64,000 nucleotides of DNA from Anthostomella pinea (Eukaryota > Ascomycota > Sordariomycetes > Xylariales > Xylariaceae): the NCBI GenBank assembly GCA_963556695.1, contig CAUWAG010000003.1:5580001-5644000 (forward strand). Reading direction: 5' to 3'. The translations under genes were made by a program, and so were the position numbers. Below, piece after piece: positions 56,339 through 64,000 of the stretch; the stretch's first letter is position 1, and each line of letters begins with the position of its first letter. The notes beneath the pieces were generated by a model. It was given only the letters and a program-made list of their open reading frames with translations. It ran no database searches and was not told where the DNA came from.

Positions 56339-57561
56339 GGTTTGAGATTTGGAAGGGTACTTCTGGGTTGGGGTGGTTGCGGTCTTGCGGGGGGAGAGGT
56401 AGGCAAGGGGGAGAGGATGTAATGGACCGGCTGCTTACATGTCGGATAGTGAAGCTGTGGGAGGATTGATGACGGTGTCGCGAGAAAAATTTGCGGCGTT
56501 GAGTCCTGATGAATGCGGTTGGAAGACACGGTAGCTCTTTGATGACCATTGCGAGGGCTCGGAGAAGGTGATGATAAGATGTTAGATAGCTCTAGTAAGT
56601 ACCAGGTTACATATGATCAATGTTGCGAGAGCCCTGCCGCGCGCCGCTTTGGCAGGTGGCTAAGAGGTATATATCAGAAGGCACAGGTTATCTGGATTGT
56701 TGATTTGGTATATAGAATCACCAACCGGTCACACCGCCGGGGTTTCTATGTGTCTGTATGCAAGGGGCTACCAATAATGTATTTATGAGCCAGCAACGGT
56801 ATGTTCTGGTTTTAGCACTTCCTCTGGGACTGGTATTATTCGCTCCTCTCGACAGCCGCTGGGAAGTGGTGCGTAGAAAGTCTCTTATGAAGGGTAAAAC
56901 GGCATGGAATTCCTAGAAGATTTTCGGTGTGGGCGAGTTTATAGGTTAAATAGTTTTCTCACAATTCTTCCCCTTTGTGAACTACAGTAGCTACTTCAGC
57001 TATTTCATGCTGGTGTCTTTCATCTAGAATATGAAGTAAGGCCGTTACCATTGCCTACCAGGTCGGGTTGAAGTAGCGCCCCTTACGCTCCATCGAGGAA
57101 GGATATATCACGTAGCGGTACCGTATTCCGCCCCTTTACACACTTATTCGCCGTAGACATATCTGTTGCTTCCAGAGAGCGGAAGAAAGCTGTTTTGGAG
57201 GGGTATAGTTGCTTCCTATGAATCAGAGGCTTGCGAAAGCTCGTGGTTTAGGGGCCTATGAAAGCTGACCGGCTGCTATGATCACTTGATTATTAGTGGA
57301 CTGTCGTATGCCATGTTCGATAACGTACCGACTATCACATGGACGCCGTCTCTAAAAGGAGGAGAATTATCTATGTTCAATACTGAGTACGCATATAAGG
57401 GACCAGAGTCCGCTGCTCTGACGAGAAACTCTACTGGAAGGAGCTGGACCCGTCTTCACACGGCTTCGTAGACACAGGCGGAGGGCAGTCTGGATGGTTC
57501 AGGCCATGGACTTTCTAATTAGTTTTATAGGCATTGATTCTTTGATTTTAGATAGTTCTGT
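56339..57561. other. Intergenic, increasingly AT-rich region
   Basis: No gene is supported. The minus-strand frames over 56236-56549 are antisense to the GH2 3' end. AT content rises towards the transposon relic. Confidence 0.4.
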
Positions 57562-58955
57562 TACTAAGAAGGCCTTCTTAAAAAAGCTCTCAAAGCCATA
57601 ACTGGACCTCCTTTATCGAGGCCATCTCTGTAACTAGAAAAATCCCCAAACCAGGTATTATCTTTAAGGGGAAGGACCTCCAGGCCCAGTGGTTCATTAA
57701 GGAGTTTCGAAAGAACGCCAATTAGCATTATATATGCTCAGAAAATGGCTGGACTTTGAATAATATAGCCTGCCTGTTGGAACAGGCTTGAACGATCAAT
57801 CATAATACTCGAGTATGGGGTCAAGGTCATGATGTTGCTGATGGTTGGATTGAGAGGAATCTAGCTGGACTCGAAGGTCTGGCCAAGTGCCCTCTCAATC
57901 CACTATCTTATCTTATCTAATCATACATGTGGGTCCTGGTATAGATGGTTTGCAGTCTGGAATCGCATGGATCCAACACTGCCAGTGGCTAAAAGATGTC
58001 TTCAGCCCGCAAATAAACAAGATATGAGGAAAAGATCAGACTGAGCCTATTCTTTTAATACTAGATGGCCATGGTAGCCATACCTCTCTCCGTATGTATG
58101 TGATTTTTCTTATCTAATATAGACTTCCTTTATTTCTTTCCTGATTTAATAAGGGCTAACATGTGTTGTAAGGATGAATTCATGATTATTTGTTATTTCG
58201 TTAATATATTGCTCTATTTCTTCCCTGCGCATACTAGTCATGGCATACAACCCCTAAATAACGGGCCCTATAACGCCCTAAAGGCTCACTACCAGAAATT
58301 CCTTTCTTAGCTAAATTCTCTGACGGATACCTCGCCTGTTGATAAGATCAACTTTATTCGGTGCTATAACCAGGCCAGAACTGCTGCTTTTATTAAGGCA
58401 AACATCCTCTCTGATTTCAGAGCAACTGGATGTTATCCTATCAGCCGTAAGAAGTACTTAGCGCACCCAGAAATCCAGGAAGAGAAGCAGAAGATCCCTG
58501 AACCTGAGACCCCTGAAAGCTCTAAATCAGAGGACCAATAGACCCCTATTACAAGCCGCCAGATCATGAATTTCGACAAAAATAAGTCTCCTGGCACCCG
58601 GCTGAAGTACAGGAAGATAACCACTACGTTCAAGGCTAAGGAGACCGATCTTGTTATTAAAGACAGGAAGATCAAGGCCCTGGAGGCTGAAGTGGAACAG
58701 CTATGGCCAAAAAAGCGGCAGAAGATCCCTAATTCTAACAAGAAGTTCAGAACAGTCACGGAGGTACTAAGTACAGGTGGTACCATCACCCCTGGTGCCT
58801 CTGCGGATGTACCAGAAGTTGTGGTTAATGATGACAAGGAAGAAGAAGCAGAAGACGAAGACTCGGCTGAAGAGGCCGCTTTGGAGGCCATACAGGAGCC
58901 TAGGCAGACCCATTCGGGGCGATCCATTCGGGCGCCCACTAGATATTACGAATGA
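57562..58955 (+). mobile_element. Decayed Fot1/pogo-type transposase (different family from the intact element)
   Basis: Fragments of a DDE transposase are readable in order: GIAWIQHCQWLKDVF at about 57975, LLILDGHGSHTSLR (second catalytic Asp) at about 58055, then QPL-NGPYNALKAHYQKFLS near 58250, and INFIRCYNQARTAAF. The C-terminal tail is open from 58566 to 58955 (coiled EAEVEQLWPKKRQKI and acidic DDKEEEAEDEDSAEEAA). Numerous stops and frame changes interrupt the first half, which is AT-rich. No TIRs could be assigned, so the true ends are uncertain. GHGSHTS versus GHESHHS shows that it is not a copy of the element at 40429-42288. Confidence 0.75.
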
Positions 58956-59063
58956 GCAGCTTCTGCGCTCTCGAATGATAATTTTGCTGAATTCCTCTGA
59001 CCTGAATGACTTCTTTTACATGTGGGTTAATAAGGGGGTGTCTTGGTGGTGTTGGTGGGGTTT

Positions 59064-59112
59064 GGCTGTACGAGATGTGGGGGTGTACGAGATGTGGGGG
59101 GAGGGGGGGAAT
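59064..59112. repeat. Short tandem TGTACGAGATGTGGGGG duplication with G-runs
   Basis: The 17-base unit occurs twice in succession and is followed by two G-runs; it lies between the pogo relic and the SDR fragment. Confidence 0.75.
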
Positions 59113-59153
59113 GGTAACTTAGTGGACTCGATAGCAGTGTAGAAACCAGGACT

Positions 59154-59429
59154 GACCGATGCTTCGCAGCTCTCGACCACGCCGCCGAAGGCATACGAGT
59201 CAACGCCGTTTGCCCGACCTGGGTGCGCACACCCCTGCTGGACGTCGAGCTGCAGAAGAACCCCCAGGTCCAGGGCATGATCTCGGCCATCGTGCCCATC
59301 AAGCGTGCCGCGGAATGCGAGGAGGTATCTGACACGATTGCCTTCCTGTGCAGCCCGGCTGCGAGCTACATCAATGGCGTCGGCCTGTTCATTGATGATG
59401 CGGTGACCACCACGGTGCGTCTTCTCTAA
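59154..59429 (+). pseudogene. Orphan 3' end of a short-chain dehydrogenase/reductase gene
   Basis: The frame ALDHAAEGIRVNAVCPTWV continues with TPLLDV, PIKRAAECEEVSDTIAFLCS and AASYINGVGLFIDDAVTTT. This is the C-terminal third of a classical SDR: the IRVNAVCP strand, the (A)-x-PEEVA-like helix, and the YINGxxLxxDGG-like end, here LFIDDA. The Rossmann and YxxxK parts are absent. The upstream 200 bp are repetitive and lead to the pogo relic, so the insertion or later deletion probably removed the rest. It may begin at an acceptor CCAG at about 59150. Confidence 0.75.
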
Positions 59430-60501
59430 TAGGAGAGACTGTAGCCATTATCAGCGCAGGGTGCGCATAGGTAGCCTGACTGCATGATCTGTCTTTGAGT
59501 GCTACTATGAATTACGAAGGCCAAATTGGAACTGCTCATCGCCTATGATACTATAAATCTGGGTTTGAAAGCCGTTCCTGTAGACAGCTAGTACATCCAT
59601 GTGCAAGGGCGGTCTGTCACGGGCCCCTATTCTCTCCTGTGCTCCCTATTGGTGCCCAGAGAGCCGTTATACACCTAACAAGCCGTCGTGGGCACGCCTA
59701 GCGACAAAATCTGTACTATAAACCCGCGATGCGTTCCAATTACTATGATACACGTGTTCAAGTGGTACGACGCAAATGGCCCCATCAATTAGATGCTGAA
59801 CACCCAGTCTCCGGCCCAAGTCAAAGGCACACGCAGTCTAAAGGAGCAGCAGACTTACAGAAGCTGTTGATGCCTAAACAACCGTTCTGATCACACCGCG
59901 CGTAACGAAGACTTGACAGACTGGGTGCATTGACGGTTAGCGGCTACTACTAGCCACCTCGAAGTTTCAGGGCGGAATTCGCCTGGTATGTATATACACC
60001 CGAAGGTTGAAAAACACCAACTCAAGAATCAGTCCCAGGGTGAAATTCGTTTGGTACCTATATACACCGGAATGTTGAAGAACACCTACTCAAGTGTCAA
60101 GAACAAGTCAGCGCGCGTGATGTGCGTCCTATAGTCACCTGGTGCGAGCTGACCGAGTGCCTATCAAAGGTGAAATTAGACAGTAGCCTCGGGAAGCGGC
60201 TGAAATCTCGCCATTGCATCAACGGCAGCAATTAGACGGCTGAATGAAAGAGCAAGATCTGTTTTAATAACGAAAGGACGCTGACGCGAGTCTAATTCAA
60301 TAACAAAAAACAAACATGGCGAAACGGATGTAAACCAAGCTACAGCCCAAGCAGCCCGACTACCAGCCCGAAGCCCCGTAAACGCCAGAACAAGGGAGGT
60401 AAGCACCCTCGAAATGATACCCCAACGTAGCGCAACGGCGATGGGCAGTATGCGGCTCGCTCACGTCGTCGCCAGTACGGTCCGGTGACTGGAGCTGCCC
60501 C
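59430..60501. other. Intergenic region with a 68-bp tandem duplication
   Basis: Apart from the tandem pair at 59969-60104, nothing is supported. A minus-strand frame at 60176-60406 lacks motifs and a convincing start. Confidence 0.4.
59969..60104. repeat. Tandem duplication, two 68-bp units
   Basis: The unit beginning AGGGCGGAATTCGCCTGGTA at 59969 is followed directly by a diverged second copy beginning AGGGTGAAATTCGTTTGGTA at 60037. Both contain TATATACACC and ACACC.ACTCAAG. Most differences are transitions (C to T or G to A), as expected from age or RIP. Confidence 0.8.
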
Positions 60502-61189
60502 CTAAGAGGCTGCGACCGAAATGACCAGGGCAGGTATTCCCACCACGATGCCGAGCACTACATACAACACGATCAGGATGGCGTAGAGGGCCGCCCCGAG
60601 GGCAATGTTGATTACTTGGAAGACCCCCAGAAAACCGGCAAACGTCCCCTTGGCCAGTCGCTTCGACCACTTCTTCGCGAACTTCTTCGCCCCGTTGGGA
60701 CCCTCGTATTTGGTAGTGATCGACTGGGCGTAGTCTGTCAATTCGTCTCCAAGCTGCTCGCGCATCCTAGCGGCGGTTTTCTGCATCTCCGCCTGCCCTT
60801 CCGGATCCTGCGGCGTCTTCTTTTCCTTTAGTATGCGGATGAAGGTCTTGGGCTTCAGGAGGCCCTTGAGTGCGAGGAGCAGCTTCGTCATCTTCTTTTC
60901 TTCCTCCTCCTCGTCGGTGGCATTGGGGCTGGGAAGTTCTCCGGGATCCAGTTGACAGGCATCGAAGGTGTTCCTCACGCAGTGGTCGTCCACGCGCCGG
61001 AATTTGGAGCTTGTAGTTGATACGAGAGGACAAACGCCGCCTTGCCTGGCAAGATCAATGCACTGTTCCGGAATACCATCGTCGCGTTGGTCTAGTGACT
61101 TTCCCAGAGAACTGCTTGCGGGGGTTGGCTAGAGCTCCGAGGCTGTTCAGGAGAGGGAGTCCAGCGAGAAGAACGGATGTGAACTTCAT
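60502..61189 (-). pseudogene. Secreted or membrane protein gene with a homopolymer frameshift
   Basis: ATG at 61189 starts a clear signal peptide (MKFTSVLLAGLPLLNSLGAL). Right after ANP the frame is lost at a run of five C (61124-61120); with four, it would continue as ASSSLGKSLDQRDDG and PEQCIDLARQGGVCP into the long open frame. That frame reads VRNTFDACQLDPGELPS, an acidic EEEEEKK turn, a Lys-rich helical middle (LLKPKTFIRILKEKK) and two C-terminal hydrophobic helices (GFLGVFQVINIALGAALYAI and LIVLYVVLGIVVGIPALVI). The product is not recognised. Four Cys follow the signal peptide. The single-base shift in a homopolymer may be an assembly error or a young null allele. Confidence 0.65.
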
Positions 61190-61519
61190 GTTGACTGTTG
61201 GATAGTTCAGTCTATTTCGAACTCGATGGGTGTTTTTATAAGATTCTGGAGGGTCGGAAACGGTAATGAGAAAGGCCCTGGAAGAGCGGAACTGGCTTTC
61301 AAGTTGGAGCGATATCAGGTTGCTTTGGAATGATTATCAAACAGTAATCGGACACCATCTATCGAAGCTCAAGGCATGTTTATATACAGATATGCTCCTG
61401 CGTATGAACATTGTTGATTTCTCTGTCGTCATCGAACTTGCTATCCCAGAACGTAGGAAGGGGGTGCCGTCCTTTCATCATATGAGTAGCCGATGTGCTA
61501 TTAGAAGAAACATACCCAT
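61190..61519. other. Promoter side of the frameshifted secreted-protein gene
   Basis: No further coding signal is supported between the start codon of the preceding minus-strand gene and the LINE fragment. Confidence 0.4.
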
Positions 61520-61535
61520 AGATAAGGCATGGATC

Positions 61536-61737
61536 GATAGATAGCTGTTCTTGAAGGACCAGATGGATGACCCCAAGGTCATACCGCCGCAACAACGGGG
61601 ATGGGCCCGTGAGCGGGACTGACTGTACTTATTTTCTTGAGACCTCCACAACCCTGCGATGCAGAGGCTCTGGGAGGCGTGGTCTGCACTACTGAGGAGC
61701 TACCCCCCACGTTAAATACAAAACAAACAAACAAACA
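61536..61737 (+). mobile_element. LINE 3'-end fragment (202 bp) with perfect 16-bp TSD
   Basis: The insert matches the 3' end of the LINE at 11038 from the word GATAGATAGC onwards and ends in a run of CAAA units. It is flanked by identical 16-bp copies of AGATAAGGCATGGATC (61520-61535 and 61738-61753). This is a clean 5'-truncated insertion, in plus orientation. Confidence 0.93.
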
Positions 61738-61753
61738 AGATAAGGCATGGATC

Positions 61754-62370
61754 AACGTCAAGTCCTAATCCCCGGGACCATCACATACGCGTAAATTGGT
61801 GCTTCAGAATGTGAATGCAACGTTCTCTATGATTAGCGGAGAGAGCTCCAGGGGGTAGCTAGAGCCGTGTGTGCCCCCTATTGACCCCTGAATGTAGCCA
61901 CGTAGTTAAAGGCACGTCGGCGCTCGGGGCCTCATCCTTCCGTCGGGTGGATAGTGCTCCACGTATCTAGACATCCACTATTGTTGTATCCACTATAAGA
62001 CCCAGATTAACCTGGTAAGCAATCACAGGGGTCCTCGTTTTTGCAACAACTATCATATGGTCGGCGACAAGGCTGCTAGGTTTTGATCTCCTTGCTGGCG
62101 GCACAGCCCTACCCCAACCATACACCTGGGCCCTAGTATAAGCTTGCCAGCTTGCTTCCTTTACCGGTGCCCAGCATCCACCTCATACATAGGAATCGTG
62201 GCAAAACGGTGTTGCGCCAGAGGATCGTTGGATTGCTCAAAGCAAGAAGAATAAAACCTCTTTACCGACTTGTGTATGCTAATAACAGTGGGGCGAACGG
62301 ACACCGGGTTCTATGGTCCCGCACTGCGGCGAATGCAATAAATAGAACAACATGACAACCTTCGCCTATC
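61754..62370. other. Intergenic region
   Basis: No gene, RNA or repeat feature is supported here. Confidence 0.4.
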
Positions 62371-62734
62371 TTAGGAAGACAACAACATTCCGCAAGGAGA
62401 TACCCAACGCTGGCCGTTGACGATGTCGCCGTCGCTCAGTGTCTTGCCCTGGTTGCAGCAGACGCCGTCGGCTGGGCCGTCTTCTCGCGCGGCGGGCAGC
62501 CTGGTGCCGTCTCGCTTCGCCGCTTCGAGAGCCGTGTCGTTGCTGAAGTCCATAACGATTGCCGCCGGGCCCGAGCGGGGCCCTCGAATCGAGTCCCATG
62601 TGCCGGGTCGTGATGGTGCTGGCCTTGTCAACGTGCCCGATGTAGAAACCGTCGGGAGCATTGGCTGGGATCATGGCCCCAACATGATAGGCAGCCGAGA
62701 TGGAAGAAAGAATGAAGGCTTGAGTGTACAACAT
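62371..62734 (-). pseudogene. Small secreted-protein-like gene with a frameshift
   Basis: ATG at 62734 begins MLYTQAFILSSISAAYHVGA, a plausible signal peptide, followed by MIPANAPDGFYIGHVDKAS. After about codon 50 this frame becomes Arg-rich and meaningless, while the neighbouring frame reads PAAIVMDFSNDTALEAAKRD and ADGVCCNQGKTLSDGDIVNG up to WVSPCGMLLSS and TAA at 62371. One base lost or gained between about 62560 and 62600 would join them into a 120-residue secreted protein with three Cys in its second half. I do not recognise the family; a short intron in place of the indel is possible. Confidence 0.5.
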
Positions 62735-63649
62735 GGTAGCTGTGTTGGAGTGAAGATGAATGGTAGGTGGCAGAAGTATGCAAGAAAATTTGAACTCTGA
62801 GAGGTTTTTGACTATTGTATGAGTTGTGGAAAGGTTGAAGCCTGCTGGTGCAGATGTCTACTGGGGATGGCAGAGCATCCTGTTCTCGGAATACCGAGCA
62901 ATGGCGGCGCAGAACGACCGAGGTGAGGGAGTTGGCGACTCAATGGGCCTTTCGCGGCCCGCTGGGAGCGCAGACAGCTTTACGGTGGCCATCCAGGGAA
63001 ATCGAAGGTGCATGTCAAGATGAACGTTGATGTGCCAGATGTACGTTGCTGTTGTGGAATTCGCATGGGCTAAATAGAGTGGGAGAGCGTGCTGCCTTAC
63101 ATGTATGGGAGGATGTATGTGGGAAAGATCTCTCGTTATTCCTGTTTTCCAGTCGTTCGTTTTACTCAACTCATCGAGCAATATGAATCGGTTCACCGGC
63201 TTGCCGTACCTATCCGATGCGATATTAGAGTGACAACGGCTGCGAAGAGAGACACTATGGTGTTCAACACAGCAGCCCGAGCGACGAGCGATTAGATCAT
63301 TGATCTCATCAATCCAGAATCAGCCGTGACTTTGACCAGAGTGTCGATATTTATTCTCTTGGCTCATGCCTGAACGTCTGTGGGAACCTCGTGAGTGATA
63401 GGACCAGTCATATGCGACAGTGGTCTTGGTAGATACTAGATAGGGGGGCGGCCTTCTCGAGCGCTCGGACCATCTTAAAAGTATCACTGCGGCGATAAGA
63501 TCCAAAGTGGATCCGGATCATCTAAGCGCCGGTCCAATGACGAGCACACTAATTGGATTGACCTCCAGTACGTCGAACATCTCAAAGTACCTCGTTGCCA
63601 CCGACCTAGATGAACCTTTCCATCCCCAATTGACCTTCACACACTGCAG
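62735..63649. other. Intergenic region upstream of the complex I gene
   Basis: No gene is supported. The last few hundred bases are expected to hold the promoter and leader of the 49-kDa subunit gene; the sequence CACACTGCAGATGG surrounds its start codon. Confidence 0.4.
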
Positions 63650-64000
63650 ATGGCGTCGCTCTATCGTATGGCCGGCTGCGGCGCCAGGCGCCTGCACCTC
63701 GCAAAGCCCTCGATACGTGCTTTCTCCCAGACAGCACTGCGATCTGCCACCCCCAGCGAGACTCCCCAGCGCACCACCCTCCAGCCCGTCGACCCCGACT
63801 GGACTCATCCCTCCGACCCCTATGGCATGACCCGCCTCCAGAACCAAGCCGGCAGCACCGAAGGCTCGCGAGAAGGAAGCATTCACAACCGGAAGATCCG
63901 CCACTACACCGTCAACTTTGGTCCTCAGCATCCTGCCGCCCACGGCGTGTTGCGGTTGATTCTCGAGCTGAGCGGAGAGGAAATCGTTCGCGCCGATCCT
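63650..64000 (+). CDS. nuo-49: NADH:ubiquinone oxidoreductase 49-kDa subunit (complex I, NDUFS2); 3' partial
   Basis: The first 117 codons are present and the frame is open to the window end. The start [20 protein letters not shown] with Arg/Ser/Ala-rich sequence up to [10 protein letters not shown] is a mitochondrial presequence. It is followed by the fully characteristic start of the mature subunit, [19 protein letters not shown] and [14 protein letters not shown]. The GPQHPAAHG loop with its conserved His lies near the quinone-binding site at the junction of the peripheral and membrane arms. No intron occurs in the visible part. The antisense frame at 63518-63943 is a shadow. Confidence 0.95.
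   Translation, partial: MASLYRMAGCGARRLHLAKPSIRAFSQTALRSATPSETPQRTTLQPVDPDWTHPSDPYGMTRLQNQAGSTEGSREGSIHNRKIRHYTVNFGPQHPAAHGVLRLILELSGEEIVRADP

Overview
The window is nuclear DNA of a filamentous ascomycete (Pezizomycotina, probably Sordariomycetes; genus not determinable from sequence alone). The evidence is short spliceosomal introns (about 49-120 nt) with GTRNGT donors and CTAAC/CTGAC-like branch points, a fungal-type gene set (palC pH signalling, Zn2Cys6/AflR-family regulator, fungal COG4, THOC7, SUA5 and COX17), an intron-containing nuclear tRNA, and fungal Fot1/pogo and Tad-like LINE transposons.

Layout. 1-10 kb: the 3' end of an ENA-like P-type ATPase, a damaged RBR ubiquitin ligase gene, and a divergent palC/alg6 pair. 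10.6-18.1 kb: a repeat island holding a decayed LINE in minus orientation and at least three diverged copies (two head-to-tail, one inverted) of a repeat I do not recognise. All three share an identical 53-bp GC-rich box, and one copy was later hit by a LINE 3' fragment with a 13-bp target-site duplication. 18.3-20.7 kb: a decayed CorA-like membrane-protein gene, followed by tRNA-Ile(AAU) with a 26-nt intron. 22.4-35 kb: ERV29/SURF4 cargo receptor, coding relics, an AflR-family regulator, a long repeat-bearing unknown protein, a three-exon SDHAF1-like assembly factor, a small membrane ORF and a five-exon sugar transporter. 38.3-56.3 kb: the housekeeping core with COX17, a MITE, TBCA, a complete Fot1/pogo transposon, THOC7, COG4, SUA5, zeta-COP, MCM4 and a GH2 glycosidase. 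57-64 kb: accessory again, with a decayed pogo transposase, an orphan SDR 3' end, two frameshifted signal-peptide genes, a recent LINE 3' fragment with a perfect 16-bp TSD, and finally the 5' end of the complex I 49-kDa subunit gene.

The housekeeping genes act in the secretory pathway (ALG6, ERV29, COG4, zeta-COP), mitochondria (SDHAF1, COX17, complex I), replication and RNA/tRNA metabolism (MCM4, THOC7, SUA5) and tubulin folding (TBCA). Their reading frames are intact when spliced. Lesions (nonsense codons, single-base indels) lie only in the accessory genes, so either those genes are decaying or they concentrate assembly errors. The item I cannot place in any known class is the 13.6-18.1 kb repeat family with its invariant box, scattered TCACT..GTTC words and terminal 62-bp palindrome.
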